Assembly: GCA_014360395.1 (NCBI GenBank)
Contig: JACIXM010000183.1
Coordinates: 1 to 10,385, forward strand
DNA length: 10,385 nt
Source of the DNA: Actinotalea sp.
GTDB taxonomy: Bacteria > Actinomycetota > Actinomycetes > Actinomycetales > Cellulomonadaceae
Reading direction: 5' to 3'
In this document: piece by piece, positions 1-6,237 of the stretch
Position numbering within the stretch: position 1 is the first letter of the stretch
Layout of the letters: every line of letters starts with the position of its first letter
Made by a program: the position numbers and the translations under genes
The notes under the pieces: model-generated
Seen by the model: only the letters and a program-made list of their open reading frames with translations
Told to the model about the DNA's origin: nothing
The model's database searches: none

Positions 1-1143
1 ATCGAGGAGGAGCTCGCCGAGGCCACCGAGGTGGGCATGGTCGAGCTGCCCAAGCCGCGCGAGATCTTCGACTTCCTCGAGCAGTACATCATCGGCCAGG
101 AGTCGGCGAAGCGGTCCCTCGCGGTGGCGGTCTACAACCACTACAAGCGGATCCAGGCCGGCGAGGCCGCGCGCAGCAGCGGTGGCGACGACGTCGAGCT
201 CGCCAAGTCGAACATCCTCCTCATCGGCCCGACCGGCACGGGCAAGACCTACCTCGCCCAGACGCTGGCGCGGATGCTCAACGTCCCGTTCGCCATCGCC
301 GACGCGACCGCGCTGACGGAGGCCGGCTACGTCGGTGAGGACGTCGAGAACATCCTGCTCAAGCTCATCCAGGCCGCCGACTACGACGTCAAGAAGGCCG
401 AGACGGGCATCATCTACATCGACGAGATCGACAAGATCGCCCGCAAGAGCGAGAACCCGTCGATCACCCGGGACGTCTCGGGGGAGGGCGTCCAGCAGGC
501 GCTGCTGAAGATCATCGAGGGGACGACGGCGTCGGTGCCCCCGCAGGGCGGTCGCAAGCACCCCCACCAGGAGTTCATCCAGATCGACACGACGAACGTC
601 CTGTTCATCGTGGCGGGGGCGTTCGCCGGCCTCGACGAGATCGTCGCGAAGCGGGCGATGAAGCGGAGCATCGGCTTCGGGGCGTCCGTCGAGAGCACGC
701 TCGACGGCGGCAACCTCTTCGCCGAGGTGCGCCCGGAGGACCTGATGAACTACGGGCTCATCCCGGAGTTCATCGGCCGACTCCCCGTGGTCGCGAGCGT
801 CGCCATGCTGGACCGCGGCGCGTTGATGCGGATCCTCACCGAGCCGCGCAACGCCCTGGTGCGCCAGTACCAGCGGATGTTCGAGATCGACGGTGTCGAG
901 CTCGAGTTCTCCGAGGACGCCTTGGAGGCGATCGCCGAGAAGGCGCTCGAGCGCAAGACGGGCGCACGAGGGCTCCGGGCGATCCTCGAGGAGGTCCTGC
1001 ACCAGCTGATGTTCGACGTGCCGAGCCGGGACGACGTCGCGCGCGTCGTCATCACCCGCGAGGCGGTCCTGGAGAACGTCAACCCCACGATCGTGCCCCG
1101 CGAGGCACCCGCCAAGCGCGCCCCGCGGGAGAAGTCGGCCTGA
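1..1143 (+). CDS. clpX: ATP-dependent Clp protease ATP-binding subunit ClpX (5' end missing)
   Basis: ClpX is the hexameric AAA+ unfoldase that recognises substrates, including ssrA-tagged proteins, and threads them into the ClpP peptidase in the cytoplasm. The frame is open from base 1, so the start lies upstream; the GTG at 31 is internal, since the IEEEL just before it matches the end of the ClpX N-terminal zinc-binding region. By comparison with mycobacterial ClpX, recalled from memory, about 45 residues including the zinc-finger cysteines are missing. Visible motifs are Walker A GPTGTGKT (226-249), the GYVG pore loop (325-336), Walker B IIYIDEID (409-432), the RKH pore loop (553-561), the IGF loop that docks on ClpP (670-678), PEFIGRLP with the arginine finger, and sensor 2 GARGLRA (961-981). 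The protein ends in a basic Ala/Pro tail. The clpP genes expected upstream are outside the window. The family assignment is certain. Confidence 0.98.
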   Translation: MEEELAEATEVGMVELPKPREIFDFLEQYIIGQESAKRSLAVAVYNHYKRIQAGEAARSSGGDDVELAKSNILLIGPTGTGKTYLAQTLARMLNVPFAIADATALTEAGYVGEDVENILLKLIQAADYDVKKAETGIIYIDEIDKIARKSENPSITRDVSGEGVQQALLKIIEGTTASVPPQGGRKHPHQEFIQIDTTNVLFIVAGAFAGLDEIVAKRAMKRSIGFGASVESTLDGGNLFAEVRPEDLMNYGLIPEFIGRLPVVASVAMLDRGALMRILTEPRNALVRQYQRMFEIDGVELEFSEDALEAIAEKALERKTGARGLRAILEEVLHQLMFDVPSRDDVARVVITREAVLENVNPTIVPREAPAKRAPREKSA

Positions 1144-1233
1144 CGCCCGCCGGGCACCCCGGTCCGGTCCAGATCCGGGACGTCCAGGGCTGGCGCCGGC
1201 CGCCCCCGTGGACCAGGGTGGGAGGGGACCGAG

Positions 1234-1252
1234 GAGCCGGCGCGACCGGCTC
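1234..1252 (+). other. Hairpin in the clpX / release-factor-like gene gap
   Basis: A perfect inverted repeat, GAGCCGG-cgcga-CCGGCTC, has a 7-bp stem and 5-base loop. It lies 90 bases after the clpX stop and 25 bases before the next start codon. There is no T-run after it, so it is a weak candidate for a clpX terminator or a 5' untranslated-region structure of the next gene. The rest of the 134-base gap shows no recognisable promoter. Confidence 0.35.
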
Positions 1253-1267
1253 ACGCGACCCGATCGT

Positions 1268-1273
1268 GAGGTG
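1268..1273 (+). promoter_or_regulatory. Ribosome binding site deciding the start at 1278
   Basis: GAGGTG lies four bases before the ATG at 1278. The same frame is open further upstream to an ATG at 1218, but the extra 20 residues are unlike the family. The MKLDSLKPLL start at 1278 matches the usual N-terminus of Rv2629-type proteins, so this site supports the shorter form. Confidence 0.6.
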
Positions 1274-1277
1274 CTCG

Positions 1278-2480
1278 ATGAAGCTCGACTCGCTCAAGCC
1301 CCTGCTCCACCACGACGGCCCGCTCACCACCGTCGTCCTCGACGCGACGCGCGCGGACGAGGCGGGCGACCGGGAGGTACGGAGCCGCTGGAACAGCCTG
1401 CGGCGCGAGCTCGAGCAGCAAGGGGCCCCGCCCGGCACCCTTGAGGCGATCGCCGAGGTCGTGACCCGGCCCGACCACGTGCCCGGCCCGCACGGCCGGT
1501 ACGTCGTGGCGTCCGGGACCACGATCCTGCTCGACTCGGTCCTGGCGGACCCGCCGGTGCGCGACGAGGCGTTCCACGACGGCGCCCCGTCCCTGCTGCC
1601 GGCGGTCCGCGCCGCGGACGAGGCCGTGCGCTACCTGCTCGTCGAGGTGGACCGCTCCGGCGCGGACCTCACCTGGTCCGGCACCGAGTCCCATGTCGCG
1701 GACCACGAGCTCGGCCAGGTCGACGGCGGCCACGACGTCCTGCACAAGTTCGGTGGTGGGGGCTGGTCGCAGGGTCGCTTCCAGGCGCGTGCGGAGGACT
1801 CCTGGGAGCGCAACGCGGAGGCCGTGGCGGAGCAGATCGACCGGGTGGTCACGCGGTACCGGCCCGAGCTGGTGCTCGTCACCGGCGACGTGCGTGCCGT
1901 GACGTACCTCCGTGAGCACCTCGGGCACGCCGCGCGGGAGATCCTCGTGGAGGTGTCAGGCGGCTCCCGCGCCGAGGGCGTGAAGGAGGACGTCTTCGCC
2001 CGGCGCGTCGGCGAGGCGCTGGAGGCGCACCGCGCGCGTCGGCGGGAGGCGGTCGTCGACCGGCTGCGGGAGGCGCTCGGCCGCGGCGACGGCGGCGTCA
2101 CCGAGCTGAGCGACGTGGTGGACGTCCTGCGCAAGGGGCAGGTGCGGGAGCTCGTCGTGCTCCGCAACGCGGCCGGCGACTCGGTCGCCCACCTCAACGA
2201 GCGCACGCTGTGGGTCGGTCCGGACCCGCTGCAGCTCGCGACCTCGCGGGTGGAGCTCGAGACGCTCGGCGTCCCCGGGGGCGAGGCGCGGGAGCTGCGC
2301 GCCGACATCGCCGTCCTGCGCGCCGCACTCGCCCAGGACGCCGGCTTCACCTTCGCCCTGGAGGGTAGCGTCGCGCTCGTCGACGGGCTCGGCGCGCTGC
2401 TGCGCTGGACGGACGCCTCGACGCCGCACGAGACCGCGCCCGCGTACACGGGGGACACGCACCGCCGCGGTCCCCGCTGA
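1278..2480 (+). CDS. Bacterial eRF1/Vms1-like (Rv2629-type) putative peptidyl-tRNA hydrolase
   Basis: This 400-residue soluble protein belongs to the bacterial archaeo-eukaryotic release factor (baeRF) group; I recall Mycobacterium tuberculosis Rv2629 as a member. These proteins share the RNase-H-like fold of eRF1 domain 2 and Vms1/ANKZF1 and are predicted to cleave peptidyl-tRNA on ribosomes. What I see: an N-terminal region (1-75) starting MKLDSLKP; a glycine-rich loop HKFGGGGWSQGRFQ (156-169) followed by RAEDSWERNA, where the eRF1 GGQ or Vms1 GSQ catalytic loop would sit; VLVTGDVRA (199-207) as the next strand; and a C-terminal part with LRKGQVRELVV (284-294) and LWVGPDPLQLA (311-321), resembling the L7Ae-like third domain. 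There is no signal peptide or membrane segment. The last 20 residues look disordered. It follows clpX by 134 bases and converges on valS. The family call is firm; the enzymatic role in bacteria is inference. Confidence 0.85.
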   Translation: MKLDSLKPLLHHDGPLTTVVLDATRADEAGDREVRSRWNSLRRELEQQGAPPGTLEAIAEVVTRPDHVPGPHGRYVVASGTTILLDSVLADPPVRDEAFHDGAPSLLPAVRAADEAVRYLLVEVDRSGADLTWSGTESHVADHELGQVDGGHDVLHKFGGGGWSQGRFQARAEDSWERNAEAVAEQIDRVVTRYRPELVLVTGDVRAVTYLREHLGHAAREILVEVSGGSRAEGVKEDVFARRVGEALEAHRARRREAVVDRLREALGRGDGGVTELSDVVDVLRKGQVRELVVLRNAAGDSVAHLNERTLWVGPDPLQLATSRVELETLGVPGGEARELRADIAVLRAALAQDAGFTFALEGSVALVDGLGALLRWTDASTPHETAPAYTGDTHRRGPR

Positions 2481-2485
2481 CAGGA

Positions 2486-2514
2486 CGGGGCCGGGCGGTG
2501 ACCGCCCGGCCCCG
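2486..2514. terminator. Shared bidirectional terminator hairpin between convergent genes
   Basis: A perfect inverted repeat with 13-bp arms (CGGGGCCGGGCGG and its complement) surrounds a TGA loop. It sits 5 bases after the stop of the release-factor-like gene and 4 bases beyond the valS stop on the other strand. The symmetric stem would form in both transcripts. No T-run follows on either side, as is common for high-GC actinobacterial terminators. Termination is inferred from position and stem strength. Confidence 0.8.
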
Positions 2515-2518
2515 GCCC

Positions 2519-5197
2519 TCAGGCCTGCTCCAGCTCCGCGCCGCGGACGACGGCGACCTCGAGGCCCTCCTCGGCGACGAGTCGCAGGTCGACCACGCGT
2601 CCGGCGGCACGGACGTCCTCGACGGCGCTCTCGACGAGCGGCAGCTGCGCGGTCGGCACCGCGAGCTCGGCGGTGAGGATGCGGGTGCGCATCGAGACCT
2701 TCGCCTCGGACTTCACCTTGCGCAGCGCGGCGAGCGCGCGGCCCGCGGCGTCCAGCGTCGTGGGGTCGGTGTCGCCGCCGGCGGTCGCCAGGACGTCCGG
2801 CGTCGGCCACCCAGCGCGGTGCACGGACCCGCTGCGCCACCACGACCAGACCTCCTCCGTGGCGAACGGCAGGACGGGGGCCAGGAGCCGCAGCTGCACG
2901 TCCAGCGCGATGCCGAGGGCCGTGCGGGCGGACACGGTCGCGGCCGTCGGCTCCGGGTCGCCGGAGCCGTAGGCCCGGTCCTTGACCAGCTCGAGGTAGT
3001 CGTCGCAGAACGTCCAGAAGAACGTCTCGGTGAGCTCGAGCGCGCGCGTGTGGTCGAAGGCCTCGAGGGCCTCGGTGGCCCGGCGGACGACGTGGGCGAG
3101 GCCGGCGAGCATCGCGCGGTCGAGCGGGACGACGACGTCGGCCGGGTCGAGCGGCCGGTCCAGCGGCACGTCGTCGCCGGCGAAGCCGAGCGCGAACCGG
3201 CTCGCGTTGAGGACCTTGATGGCCAGCCGGCGACCGATCTTCATCTGGCCGACCTCGAAGGCCGCGTCGGTGCCCAGACGCGCCGACGCGGCCCAGTAGC
3301 GCACCGCGTCGGAGCCGTGCTCCTCGAGCAGGCCCATGGGCGTGACCACGTTGCCCTTGGACTTCGACATCTTCTTCCGGTCCGGGTCCAGGATCCACCC
3401 GGAGATGCCGGCGTGCTTCCACGGCAGGGAACCGTGCTCCAGGTGCGAGCGGAGCACCGTGGAGAAGAGCCAGGTCCGGATGATGTCCTGCCCCTGCGGG
3501 CGCAGGTCCATCGGGAAGACGCGCGCGAAGAGGTCCGGGTCGCGTTCCCAGCCGCCGGCGATCTGCGGCGTCAAGGAGGACGTGGCCCACGTGTCCATGA
3601 CGTCCGCCTCACCGACGAAGCCGCCGGGCACGCCTCGCTGGTCCTCGGTGTAGCCCGGCGGGACGTCGCTGCTGGGGTCGACCGGCAGGAGCCCCTCGTC
3701 CGGGACGATCGGGTGGTCGTGGTCGACCTCGCCGTCCTCGTCGAGCGGGTACCACAGCGGGATCGACACCCCGAAGAACCGCTGGCGGGAGATGAGCCAG
3801 TCGCCGTTGAGGCCGTTGACCCAGTTCTCGTACCGGACGCGCATGAAGTCCGGGTGGAACTGCAGCTCGGCGCCGCGGGCGAGGAGCCCCTCGCGCAGCC
3901 CGGCGCCGGTGCCCTCGTCGCGCCCGCCGTTGCGGATGTACCACTGCCGTGAGGTGACGATCTCCAGCGGCTTGTCGCCCTTCTCGTAGAAGTTCGCCAT
4001 GCGCTGGGTCGGGGCGGGCTCCCCGTCGAGGTCGCCGGAGCTGCGCAGCGCGTCGACGACGGCGGTGCGCGCCGAGAAGGTCGTGCGTCCGGCCATGTCC
4101 TCGTAGTGGCGCCGGCCGCTGCCGCTGGTGATCCACTCGGGCGTGTCCCGCGCGAGGCGACCGTCCCGCTGCACGACGGAGCGCGTGGGGAGCTGCAGCT
4201 CGCGCCACCACTGCACGTCGGTGAGGTCACCGAACGTGCAGCACATCGCGATGCCGGCGCCCTTGTCGGGCTCGGCGGCCGGGTGGGCCAGGACCGGGAC
4301 CTCGACGTCGAAGAGCGGGGACCGGACGGTCGTGCCGAACAGGTGCTGGTAGCGCTCGTCGTCCGGGTGGAAGATGAGCGCGACGCACGCCGGGATGAGC
4401 TCCGGACGGGTGGTCTCGACGTGCACGGGGCCGGAGCCGTCGGTGCGGTGGAACGCCACGCGGTGGAAGTGGCCGGGGTACTCCCGGGCCTCGAGCTCGG
4501 CCTGTGCGACCGCCGTCTGGAACGTGACGTCCCACAGCCCCGGAGCCTCGGCCTGGTACGCCTCGCCCCGGGCCAGGTTCCGCAGGAACGCCTTCTGCGC
4601 GACGGCCCGGGACCGTTCGTCGATCGTCTGGTAGGTCTGCGACCAGTCCACCGACAGGCCGAGCCGTCGCCACAGCGCCTCGAACTGCTGCTCGTCCTCG
4701 ACCGTGAGTCGCTCGCACAGCTCGACGAAGTTCCGGCGGGAGACCGGCACCTGGTCCGCGGCCCTGACGCTCTTGCCCTCCCCGCCCTGCTGCGGCGGGG
4801 TGAGCCCGGCGTCGTAGGGGAGGGAGGGGTCGCAGCGCACCCCGTAGTAGTTCTGGACGCGGCGCTCGGTCGGCAGGCCGTTGTCGTCCCAGCCCATGGG
4901 GTAGAAGACCTCGCGGCCGCGCATGCGCTGGAAGCGGGCGACGACGTCGGTGTGGGTGTACGAGAACACGTGCCCGACGTGCAACGAGCCCGAGACGGTC
5001 GGGGGCGGGGTGTCGATCGAGAACACCTCGGCGCGGGACCGCGTGCGGTCGAAGGTGTACGTGCCCTGCTCGTCCCAGACCTGCGACCAGCGCGCCTCGA
5101 GCCCGTCCAGGGTGGCCTTCTCGGGTACGCGGGAGCGGGAGGTGCTCGGCGACGTCGTCGGCTCCGTGACGGGGCCCGGGGAGGTCTGCTCGCTCAT
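2519..5197 (-). CDS. valS: Valyl-tRNA synthetase, archaeal-like type without C-terminal coiled-coil arm
   Basis: ValS charges tRNA-Val with valine and edits mischarged threonine. The 892-residue class I enzyme shows the HIGH motif as HVGH (73-76), MGWDDNGLPTERRVQ (101-115), the editing (CP1) domain with ETTRPELIPAC (261-271) and MCCTFGDLTD (318-327), the KMSKS motif (609-613) inside RKKMSKSKGN, and an anticodon-binding helical domain at about 690-800. The WDDNGLP signature, in place of the TDHAGIATQ of E. coli ValS, marks the archaeal-like subfamily, and the chain ends without the long tRNA-binding coiled coil. The first 25 residues are a Ser/Thr/Pro-rich tail. The ATG at 5197 has GGGAGA (5208-5213) ten bases upstream, and no other usable start occurs before the catalytic domain. 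It is convergent with the gene to its left and divergent from the ABC pair. In Streptomyces, as I recall it, valS follows clpX on the same strand and is followed by folC; neither holds here. Confidence 0.97.
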   Translation of the reverse strand: MSEQTSPGPVTEPTTSPSTSRSRVPEKATLDGLEARWSQVWDEQGTYTFDRTRSRAEVFSIDTPPPTVSGSLHVGHVFSYTHTDVVARFQRMRGREVFYPMGWDDNGLPTERRVQNYYGVRCDPSLPYDAGLTPPQQGGEGKSVRAADQVPVSRRNFVELCERLTVEDEQQFEALWRRLGLSVDWSQTYQTIDERSRAVAQKAFLRNLARGEAYQAEAPGLWDVTFQTAVAQAELEAREYPGHFHRVAFHRTDGSGPVHVETTRPELIPACVALIFHPDDERYQHLFGTTVRSPLFDVEVPVLAHPAAEPDKGAGIAMCCTFGDLTDVQWWRELQLPTRSVVQRDGRLARDTPEWITSGSGRRHYEDMAGRTTFSARTAVVDALRSSGDLDGEPAPTQRMANFYEKGDKPLEIVTSRQWYIRNGGRDEGTGAGLREGLLARGAELQFHPDFMRVRYENWVNGLNGDWLISRQRFFGVSIPLWYPLDEDGEVDHDHPIVPDEGLLPVDPSSDVPPGYTEDQRGVPGGFVGEADVMDTWATSSLTPQIAGGWERDPDLFARVFPMDLRPQGQDIIRTWLFSTVLRSHLEHGSLPWKHAGISGWILDPDRKKMSKSKGNVVTPMGLLEEHGSDAVRYWAASARLGTDAAFEVGQMKIGRRLAIKVLNASRFALGFAGDDVPLDRPLDPADVVVPLDRAMLAGLAHVVRRATEALEAFDHTRALELTETFFWTFCDDYLELVKDRAYGSGDPEPTAATVSARTALGIALDVQLRLLAPVLPFATEEVWSWWRSGSVHRAGWPTPDVLATAGGDTDPTTLDAAGRALAALRKVKSEAKVSMRTRILTAELAVPTAQLPLVESAVEDVRAAGRVVDLRLVAEEGLEVAVVRGAELEQA

Positions 5198-5235
5198 GGG
5201 GGCCGATTCTCCCAGACGGACGGCGTGCTGCTGTC

Positions 5236-5249
5236 CGTTCCCGGGAACG
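5236..5249. promoter_or_regulatory. 14-base perfect palindrome, candidate operator upstream of valS
   Basis: CGTTCCCGGGAACG is its own reverse complement and lies 39 bases upstream of the valS start, in the 230-base region between divergent valS and the ABC genes. It also overlaps the right arm of a second inverted repeat, ACGGAC (5216-5221) with GTCCGT (5233-5238). The arms are in the opposite order to a LexA box (GAAC..GTTC), so it is not an SOS site. It could be a repressor site or an RNA hairpin in the valS leader. Nothing shows which regulator would bind. Confidence 0.4.
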
Positions 5250-5303
5250 TCCCGGGGTCCCCGATCGCTGGTACTCAGGGAGGTCTCCGGGCGGTCCCCG
5301 ATG

Positions 5304-5324
5304 CCGGACCGTCGAGCCGTCCGG
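5304..5324. repeat. Inverted repeat in the valS/ABC divergent intergenic region
   Basis: CCGGAC (5304-5309) and GTCCGG (5319-5324) form an inverted repeat with a 9-base spacer, about 104 bases before the ABC ATPase start. A 10-base direct repeat, GGTCCCCGAT, also occurs at 5256-5265 and 5293-5302, 37 bases apart. Such short matches are common at this GC content, so a role as an operator is only possible. I could not pick out convincing -35/-10 boxes for either divergent gene in 5198-5427. Confidence 0.25.
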
Positions 5325-5414
5325 GAAGATCATCGCGACGCACCCGAGACAGACCTACGACCGGGCCGCCGACGGGCGATCCGCACCCCCCGACCGGTCC
5401 CCGGCGGGCACGAC

Positions 5415-5420
5415 GAAGGA
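5415..5420 (+). promoter_or_regulatory. Ribosome binding site of the ABC ATPase gene
   Basis: GAAGGA lies seven bases before the ATG at 5428, a good Shine-Dalgarno match that fixes this start for the ATPase. Confidence 0.65.
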
Positions 5421-5427
5421 CGGACAC

Positions 5428-6237
5428 ATGCGAGCACTGGCCGCCGACCCGGGCGCGGGCCCGATCGCCTCGGCGCGGGACCTGGTCAAGACCTACGGCA
5501 GGGGCGAGGCGGCCGTGCGCGCCCTCGACGGCGTCAGCGTCGACCTGGAGCGGGGCGAGCTCACGGCGGTCATGGGTCCGTCCGGCTCCGGCAAGTCGAC
5601 CCTCATGCACTGCATGGCGGGACTCGACACGCCGACCTCGGGCACGGTCGTCGTGGACGGGGAGGAGGTCTCGCGCATGAGCCAGCGCCGTCTCACCCGG
5701 CTGCGGCGGGACCGCCTCGGCTTCGTCTTCCAGGCGTTCAACCTCATCCCGACGCTCACGGCGCAGGAGAACATCACCCTCCCGCTGGACATCGCCCGCG
5801 GGAAGGTCGACCGGGACTGGTTCGACACCGTCGTGCACGCCGTCGGGCTGCGGGACCGGCTGGACCACCGCCCGGGCGAGCTCTCCGGCGGCCAGCAGCA
5901 GCGCGTCGCCTGCGCACGTGCCCTCATCTCCCGGCCGGCGGTCGTCTTCGCGGACGAGCCCACCGGCAACCTCGATTCCCGGTCCTCGGCCGAGGTGCTC
6001 GGCTTCCTGCGCGGGTCGGTCGACGAGCTCGGCCAGGCGATCGTCATGGTGACCCATGACCCGACGGCTGCCTCGTACGCGCACCGGGTCCTCTTCCTGG
6101 CCGATGGTCGGCTCGTCGGCGAGCTCGAGGACCCCACCTCCGAGACGGTCCTGGACGCGCTGCGCGAGCTCGCGCCCGCTCACGCCCAGCACCACGGACG
6201 GCACGCCGAGGACGCCGCGGGCTCGGTGACCCGGTGA
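5428..6237 (+). CDS. ABC transporter ATP-binding protein, LolD/MacB type
   Basis: This 269-residue cytoplasmic ATPase powers the membrane partner encoded next to it. Motifs in order: Walker A GPSGSGKST (50-58), Q-loop FQAFNL with Q102, ABC signature LSGGQQQR (152-159), Walker B VVFADEPTG with catalytic E177, D-loop NLDS (181-184) and switch histidine H210. The FQAFNLIPTLTAQENITLPL stretch is typical of the MacB/LolD/FtsE branch, which uses ATP for conformational work or export and not for nutrient uptake. The ATPase core ends near 240; the remaining residues form a small tail containing several histidines (HAQHHGRH, 252-259). The gene overlaps the permease start by 4 bases (GTGA, 6234-6237), so the two are almost certainly translated together. 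No regulator gene or adaptor is adjacent. The substrate cannot be deduced. Confidence 0.95.
   Translation: MRALAADPGAGPIASARDLVKTYGRGEAAVRALDGVSVDLERGELTAVMGPSGSGKSTLMHCMAGLDTPTSGTVVVDGEEVSRMSQRRLTRLRRDRLGFVFQAFNLIPTLTAQENITLPLDIARGKVDRDWFDTVVHAVGLRDRLDHRPGELSGGQQQRVACARALISRPAVVFADEPTGNLDSRSSAEVLGFLRGSVDELGQAIVMVTHDPTAASYAHRVLFLADGRLVGELEDPTSETVLDALRELAPAHAQHHGRHAEDAAGSVTR

Noticed and set aside
31..1143. ClpX starting at the GTG at 31
   Set aside because: The frame is open to base 1 and the preceding IEEEL matches the end of the ClpX zinc-binding region, so the true start is outside the window.
1218..1277. Longer N-terminus for the release-factor-like protein
   Set aside because: The extra residues do not resemble the family, and GAGGTG sits in front of the ATG at 1278, where the conserved N-terminus begins.
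1956..3590. 544-residue minus-strand open frame across the release-factor-like gene and valS
   Set aside because: Arginine/alanine/proline-rich composition without family motifs; it lies over two clearly real genes in other frames and is a GC-content shadow.
2498..3952. 484-residue plus-strand open frame antisense to valS
   Set aside because: It mirrors valS codons and has no recognisable domain; high GC removes stop codons from the opposite frame.
5237..5248. LexA (SOS) box in the palindrome GTTCCCGGGAAC
   Set aside because: The half-sites are in the reverse order to the LexA consensus GAAC-N4-GTTC, so LexA is not expected to bind.
5198..5427. T-box or valine-rich leader peptide controlling valS
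   Set aside because: I looked on the minus strand for the T-box core (TGGNACCGCG-like) and for a short open frame with valine runs and found neither.
4106..5680. 524-residue plus-strand open frame antisense to valS and running into the ABC ATPase
   Set aside because: It is an antisense shadow of valS followed by an out-of-frame reading of the ATPase gene; no domain is visible.
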